DNA of 64,000 nucleotides from Dactylellina haptotyla. Its lineage: Eukaryota > Ascomycota > Orbiliomycetes > Orbiliales > Orbiliaceae. Location: NCBI GenBank assembly GCA_031310005.1, contig CM062379.1, positions 5,208,001-5,272,000 on the forward strand, read 5' to 3'. The notes under the pieces were generated by a model that saw nothing but the letters and a program-made list of their open reading frames with translations, was not told the origin of the DNA and searched no databases. Below, in pieces: positions 59,500 to 64,000 of this stretch. The position numbers and the translations under genes were made by a program. The stretch's first letter is position 1. Every line of letters begins with the position of its first letter.

Positions 59500-61526
59500 C
59501 TAAACGAAGATGGTAGGCTCCAAATCGCTATACCTCTGGAAGAAAGTTGAGAACAGCTTGATCGCGTGCTCGACGTCATAGGCGCCACTATAAATATAAC
59601 ATTAGCGAATCAATCATCTCCACAAATTAAGAAGTGGAGAATATACTCACCCGGTTTCACGAATACTGTGCATGCTCAACTGTGCATTTCCCAAATCCAA
59701 AGTGCGCATACCCATCTGCGCACTTAACATTGGACCAATAGTAGACCCGCAGGAGCTATCGTTCCTCACGACGAACAATTGAAGCGGCACACCTGCTTCC
59801 TTTGCACACTCCTGAACGAGTACGATGCCCGGGGAGTTGGTAGCGTATCTCGCGTTCGCATTGATTTTGATGACCGTGCCCTTGTTCATTTCCGGGCGGT
59901 GGTGAGATTCGTATTTGCCCGGGTAGTTGGGATGGACGGAGTGTGCCATGTCGGCGGAGATGAGAAAAGACTTGATGAGGGATTCTTCGTAGTAGGTGGT
60001 TGTCGGGGAGAAGAGGTGGTCGGCGGCGGAAGAGTTAGAGGCGGTAGAAGAGACAGATGCGAAGTCGTAGTCCTTGTCGCCGGAGAGGACGGAGAGACGG
60101 CGGACGCTATATGGGGAGTTAATATGATATTACGGTAGATATTCAATGGGGAGAAGTACTCACACGGCTGGGAGCAGGTTGGAGTCGGCTCCTTGAGCGG
60201 TTGTGGAGCCGATTTCTTCGTGGTCGAAGCAGGCGATGATGCGGATTCCGGGCTCCTTGTCTAGGGCATCGGAAGCTTCCAATGATGAGATGAGGGCTTC
60301 GATTGAGCAGTACGTCATTCCCTACTAGTATATTAGCATGTCATACAATGATATGAAGTAAGTACGAAAGAAGGTTACCAAGTTATCGAGTCTGGCGGAG
60401 AAGATGAACTCCTCATTCAGGCCGCCCAAAGTACCAGGCTGAGTGTCGTATAGGATCATCTCGAAATCCAATAAATCTTCCGGCTGTGCATCAGTGGCAT
60501 CAGAGATGAGCTGGACGACAGCCGGGTGGTGACGTTCAGTGATAGCGGTGAGAGGGGCGAACGGCTTTTCGGTCTTCTCCTCAGTATTCTCCACTTCCAT
60601 CTTGTCCCCGGCTGCGGTTGGAGCACCCTTGTTCAACTCAGCTGCGACCAGGCCGAGGATAGGGAATAGTTGACCCTCCTTGTTGAATTCGAACTTCTCC
60701 TGTCGGTCAAGATGAATAGCCAAAGTTGGAACTCTAAGGACTATTCGACGTTAGCACAATCCAATCGTTATCATGGACGAGAAAAATCATACTTGGCTTG
60801 TCGATTTTAACTAGCTTGGAGACGATATTGCCGTCTTTCTGTCGGACCATTGCTCTTCCGGCCATGCTCAGGTCACGATCGAACCCTGTACCATCAATTT
60901 AGCACGCCGCTCCACTAAAGACGTAAGACAGGACCACGCGGAAACTGTACAGGTATGCCATAATCCACCACCGTAGCTCTCGACACCGACTTGCATAAAG
61001 GTGTTACCCTCCGTAGTTCGCTTGGAGACGGGCTTTAACCGCAGGGCGCACGAGTCGGTGTGTGCACCGACAATGGACATGGGGTTACCCGGCTATGAAA
61101 CATATAAATCGTTAAAGTTATTTTAGATTCTAAGGATATTTTTAACGGTTTGGGGTATCGGGTACCTTCCAGAGCTTGCCAACAGCGAAAGCAATGATCG
61201 AGGAGCCATTCCTGGTGAGAAAGTACTTTCCCCCGCTGGTGACTTTGCCGGCCCAAGCATCTCGTTCCTATACCTCGGCGTCAATACTAATTCTTCTAAG
61301 TGATTTCGTTCATAATAGGATAAAAGTACCTTGATCTCGCTGAACCCTGCCTTTAGGAGGGTCTTCTTGGCGGTATCGACGGCATGGAATGCTGATAGGC
61401 CCGAGTTAGCTACAGCTCTAGCTGTGGAGATAACGCTGGATCTGGGAGAAATTGCGTACGAGTGGGAGAGGCGTTGATAAACTCGATAAGACCCTGGGCG
61501 AATGCCTTGGAAGTAGATGACGCCAT
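59500..61526 (-). CDS. Aspartyl aminopeptidase (M18 metallopeptidase)
   Basis: Nine exons, read leftwards: 61526-61460, 61391-61330, 61267-61166, 61092-60951, 60885-60793, 60740-60379, 60321-60164, 60106-59651 and 59587-59500, together 509 aa; introns are 52-73 bases. It starts [20 protein letters not shown], then [12 protein letters not shown]. The di-zinc site residues are visible: GAHTDS, the GGLNEEF..RLDN block, [21 protein letters not shown] and the terminal [10 protein letters not shown]. Family members (human DNPEP; yeast Ape4/YHR113W) are dodecameric cytosolic enzymes that remove N-terminal Asp or Glu. No signal or vacuolar propeptide like that of Ape1 is seen, so this is the Ape4/DNPEP type. 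A Glu/Lys/Ala-rich insertion near residues 190-210 is extra. Length is otherwise usual. Confidence 0.95.
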
Positions 61527-62300
61527 TTATCCTAGATTGTTCAGGGTCTCTGTTATATCTGTCCGTGCTTTCTTCCAAATGAATATCGGGTCTGTTTACT
61601 GCTAATTTATAAGTTTTGTTGCAGCGGTGGGCATGTGAAGTGCGGCAGTGCGTTGATGTGGGGTTGAAAGCTGGACCGCCTCAACGCAACAGCCCGCCAT
61701 TTCGCATTTCGTCCTGCAGAGCAAGCACCACAGTCTCGCAGGAGCACTGCTTTCTTTTTCCTTTCGCATTTCGAACTCCTCCCCGGCACACGATCTGGAA
61801 ATCTTACTTTGGCGGACAGATTTTGGTTTTCCGTGTTTCAAGTGTGTTTATTTCCATTTTGGTCCGGCGCTTTATAAAATGGCGAATTACAAAGATAAAA
61901 TATTTGAAAGGGGGGCAGATAAATTAGCGTATCTTCGGAAGCGGACGTGGTGCGTTTCTTCAGCCACTTTACGCGCACAGCAAGGGGTGTGGATGGGGAC
62001 GCGTGCTGGGTAATTTACATGTCCGAAAAAAGGAAAATAGAACGAAATTCGGACGAGATATGGAATCTTTTGGTTAAAAATATAACTTTAACGCTCAAGT
62101 AGTCTTTCAGTCAATGCAGCAAGATTCTGGCCCTCTGGACTGATGTTGCACCCACACAAGATCAATTGCAATTGATCAACCCATGAAAACGTTTCTTCTT
62201 AAAAATTAGGAACTAGATAATTGTACGCCAACGACTGTTGAATGACAATTCGTGGGGATTTTATTTCGGTTGAAAGGTAAAAAGTAGAACATCAAGATGG
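61527..62300. other. Aminopeptidase promoter region
   Basis: About 770 bases upstream of the aminopeptidase (read leftwards). No gene recognised. Confidence 0.45.
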
Positions 62301-62354
62301 CTCACGACCTCGGCGTTATTAGCACTACACTCCAATTGACTGAGCTAAGCGACC
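62301..62354 (-). pseudogene. Truncated tRNA-Ile(AAT)-like sequence
   Basis: Read on the minus strand from 62354, the order GGTCGCT - TA - GCTC...GAGT - CTAATAA matches a eukaryotic tRNA-Ile: acceptor 5' strand, D arm and an anticodon loop with anticodon AAT. The variable region AGGTC and the 5' strand of the T stem (GTGAG) are also present. After this the TTCGAAT loop, its 3' stem and the AGCGACC acceptor strand are missing. Two pairs in the anticodon stem are doubtful. Most likely a tRNA pseudogene or the head of a tRNA-derived element, not a working tRNA. Confidence 0.55.
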
Positions 62355-63249
62355 AGTCTTTGTTGTAGACGCTCAGGTTTTGATGGGAGGTTTCGGTTAA
62401 ACATCAAGCGAGTTGTGCGAGTCGGACAACACAAGATACTCGTCCACCTTATTCCTCGGGTGCTTACCTCTGGTATCCCACAGCCCTCGACGATCCGCCC
62501 GTATGTATGCATGCAGGAATAAGCAACAAAAAGCAACAGCGGCAACATGGACAAGGGCTAACGGGACGAGGAGGGAGAAAACGCTCCGAGACGAACACGC
62601 AAAGTTCAAGGGGTGGGCAAACATAAATGAGTTGTAATTGGGAAATTGGTAAACGTTGACATTTTAATATATGTCAGTTATATGTATAACGAAAATGCTG
62701 TATATATCAGACCACCAGATCACCAATCGACATCTATGGGGGGTTCCTGATTAGCTGTCGGATGAGGAGGTATCCTTGCGCTCGCTAACAAATGAACACG
62801 ATTATTCTAGACAATACCCATGTGGCCTGGGAGTACTAACTTACTAACTTGGTAGTCGCAGGGCATGTTGTTTATTATTGTTCTGTCTGGATTTCCGGAA
62901 TGGTCGATGGTGGGCTATCGATACACGTCCGTTTTGGACGAAAAATATTAATACGTACGGCAGAGTTCTCCAGGGTCCTGGTCCCCACATTTGGCGGCGC
63001 CCTTGCAGAAAAAGGGAAAGGCTTGAAGGGCATGCGGGAGAGAAATAGGGAGGTTGGCCCTTAACCTTCCCCCACTTTGTGGTTAGTCGTGGGCTATTAG
63101 GAGAACGAAGAGGGGGAGCCGGCAGGGGTTGAGCCCAGTGGGACGCCGTAATTAGACGCTACTTTGGTCGGGCTGGGTGCTGTTTCGGGGGGTGTTGTTA
63201 TTCTTGTGTTGTGGTTGTGGTGTTTTCCCGTTTGGGCAATTTCTGAATG
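62355..63249. other. Intergenic region
   Basis: Mixed sequence without a supported gene on either strand between the tRNA-like fragment and the leader-like right end. Confidence 0.45.
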
Positions 63250-64000
63250 TTTACGTTTTACATGGCCAACCACCTTTAAACACTCAACTCATCGCTCTCC
63301 TAGTTACCACCACCGCAGCTGCTATCGTCAATTAACTACGCCTCTCCGCTATCTCCAGCTTCACCACCTCCTCCTCTCACTCTCGCTCTCGATATCGCCC
63401 TATCTCTCCCGTCAGCTTCCTTTCCGTTGATGGCTACGCTCCTTACTGCTGTGCTGCTGCTGGTGCCGAATGCGTAATAATTCCCACAACAACAACAATA
63501 TAATATAATCGATTAGCCCTCGCCTCCGTTCCTGATAGTCCTATCGTATCGCGGCCCGGATCATCAGCTCCCCCCCGCCCATCCTACACAACAACCTCCA
63601 CGCTGCGACTGCTTTCTCTGCCGAGACTCCTCCGTCTGCCAGCGTCTGTTAGGGCTCATCTCCCATTCAATCGGCGTCCCCACGAAATCCGTCTGTAAAA
63701 ACCTGGATCCAAATTGTAATATTATTATAAACCCTCCCCTGAGCCGATATCTCTCGACCCTCCCTCCAACATCCTTCACCACCATCACCACCACCTGCTC
63801 TCCGCCGCCCTTGCATACCTACCTGCTCGTTCCAAGCATATAGACTTCGATAGGCCCGAATTCGACGATCCTCTAGGACAACCCCCTTGGCAACACATCT
63901 CGGCTTTGTAAAAGAGCTCTTCCTTGCCCTTGACCAGTAGCTGGATCGTTCCTGAATCGTCAGAGCTACCGTAGTTCTTATCGAAGACACTCTCTGGTCG
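63250..64000 (+). promoter_or_regulatory. Leader-like C/T-rich sequence of a gene beyond the right edge
   Basis: From about 63.25 kb the + strand is C/T/A-rich with CCACCACC and TCTCGCTCTCG runs, like the 5' leaders of the other genes here. It contains a short ORF at 63430-63477. No start of a long coding frame lies inside the window, so a gene reading right probably begins past 64000. Confidence 0.35.
63430..63477 (+). other. Candidate upstream ORF (15 codons)
   Basis: ATG to TAA encoding MATLLTAVLLLVPNA within the leader-like region; a hydrophobic Leu/Val-rich micropeptide. It would matter only if the region is transcribed. Confidence 0.25.

Overview
The window looks like nuclear DNA of a filamentous ascomycete (Pezizomycotina). 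The genes carry short GT-AG introns, mostly 52-100 bases, with CTAAC-type branch points. 5' leaders are C/T- or CA-rich, 3' flanks are T-rich, and one gene encodes an acrB-type protein, a family I know only from filamentous fungi. Long gene-free gaps (4.5, 3.4, 3.0 and 9.3 kb) suggest a fairly large genome, possibly an early-diverging class such as Pezizomycetes or Orbiliomycetes; that placement is a guess. Almost everything recognisable is conserved housekeeping or cell-biology machinery. I see no secondary-metabolite cluster, transposase, reverse transcriptase, CRISPR array or rRNA.

Left part (1-23 kb, all + strand): glycerophosphocholine acyltransferase (GPC1), an acrB-like ubiquitination-network membrane protein, a His-rich CDF metal transporter of the mitochondrial MMT type, RNA polymerase subunit RPB6, a 6-phosphogluconate-dehydrogenase-like oxidoreductase, a doubtful small gene, and a large BCAS3/WD40 autophagy-type protein.

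Middle (26-37 kb, all - strand): tRNA exportin LOS1 (nine exons), retromer sorting nexin VPS5 (PX-BAR), and the CCR4 deadenylase (LRR plus nuclease).

Right part (39-64 kb, mixed strands): a SAM methyltransferase, the pyruvate dehydrogenase E3-binding protein PDX1, the DNA primase large subunit PRI2 (convergent with PDX1), a 9.3-kb gene-free stretch, an intronless acidic DUF2457-type protein, an unrecognised fungal protein, and an M18 aspartyl aminopeptidase. The right edge looks like the leader of a further + strand gene.

The genes do not form a pathway; this is an ordinary eukaryotic neighbourhood. The least explained items are a Pol III-like unit at about 25.06-25.28 kb (TATA, A box, distant B box, T6 terminator), a truncated tRNA-Ile-like sequence at 62.3 kb, the small gene at 18.2 kb, and the gene-free block upstream of the DUF2457 gene. 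Splice sites were placed by eye from consensus signals, reading-frame continuity and family conservation. CDS coordinates are outer limits, and exons are given in the text.
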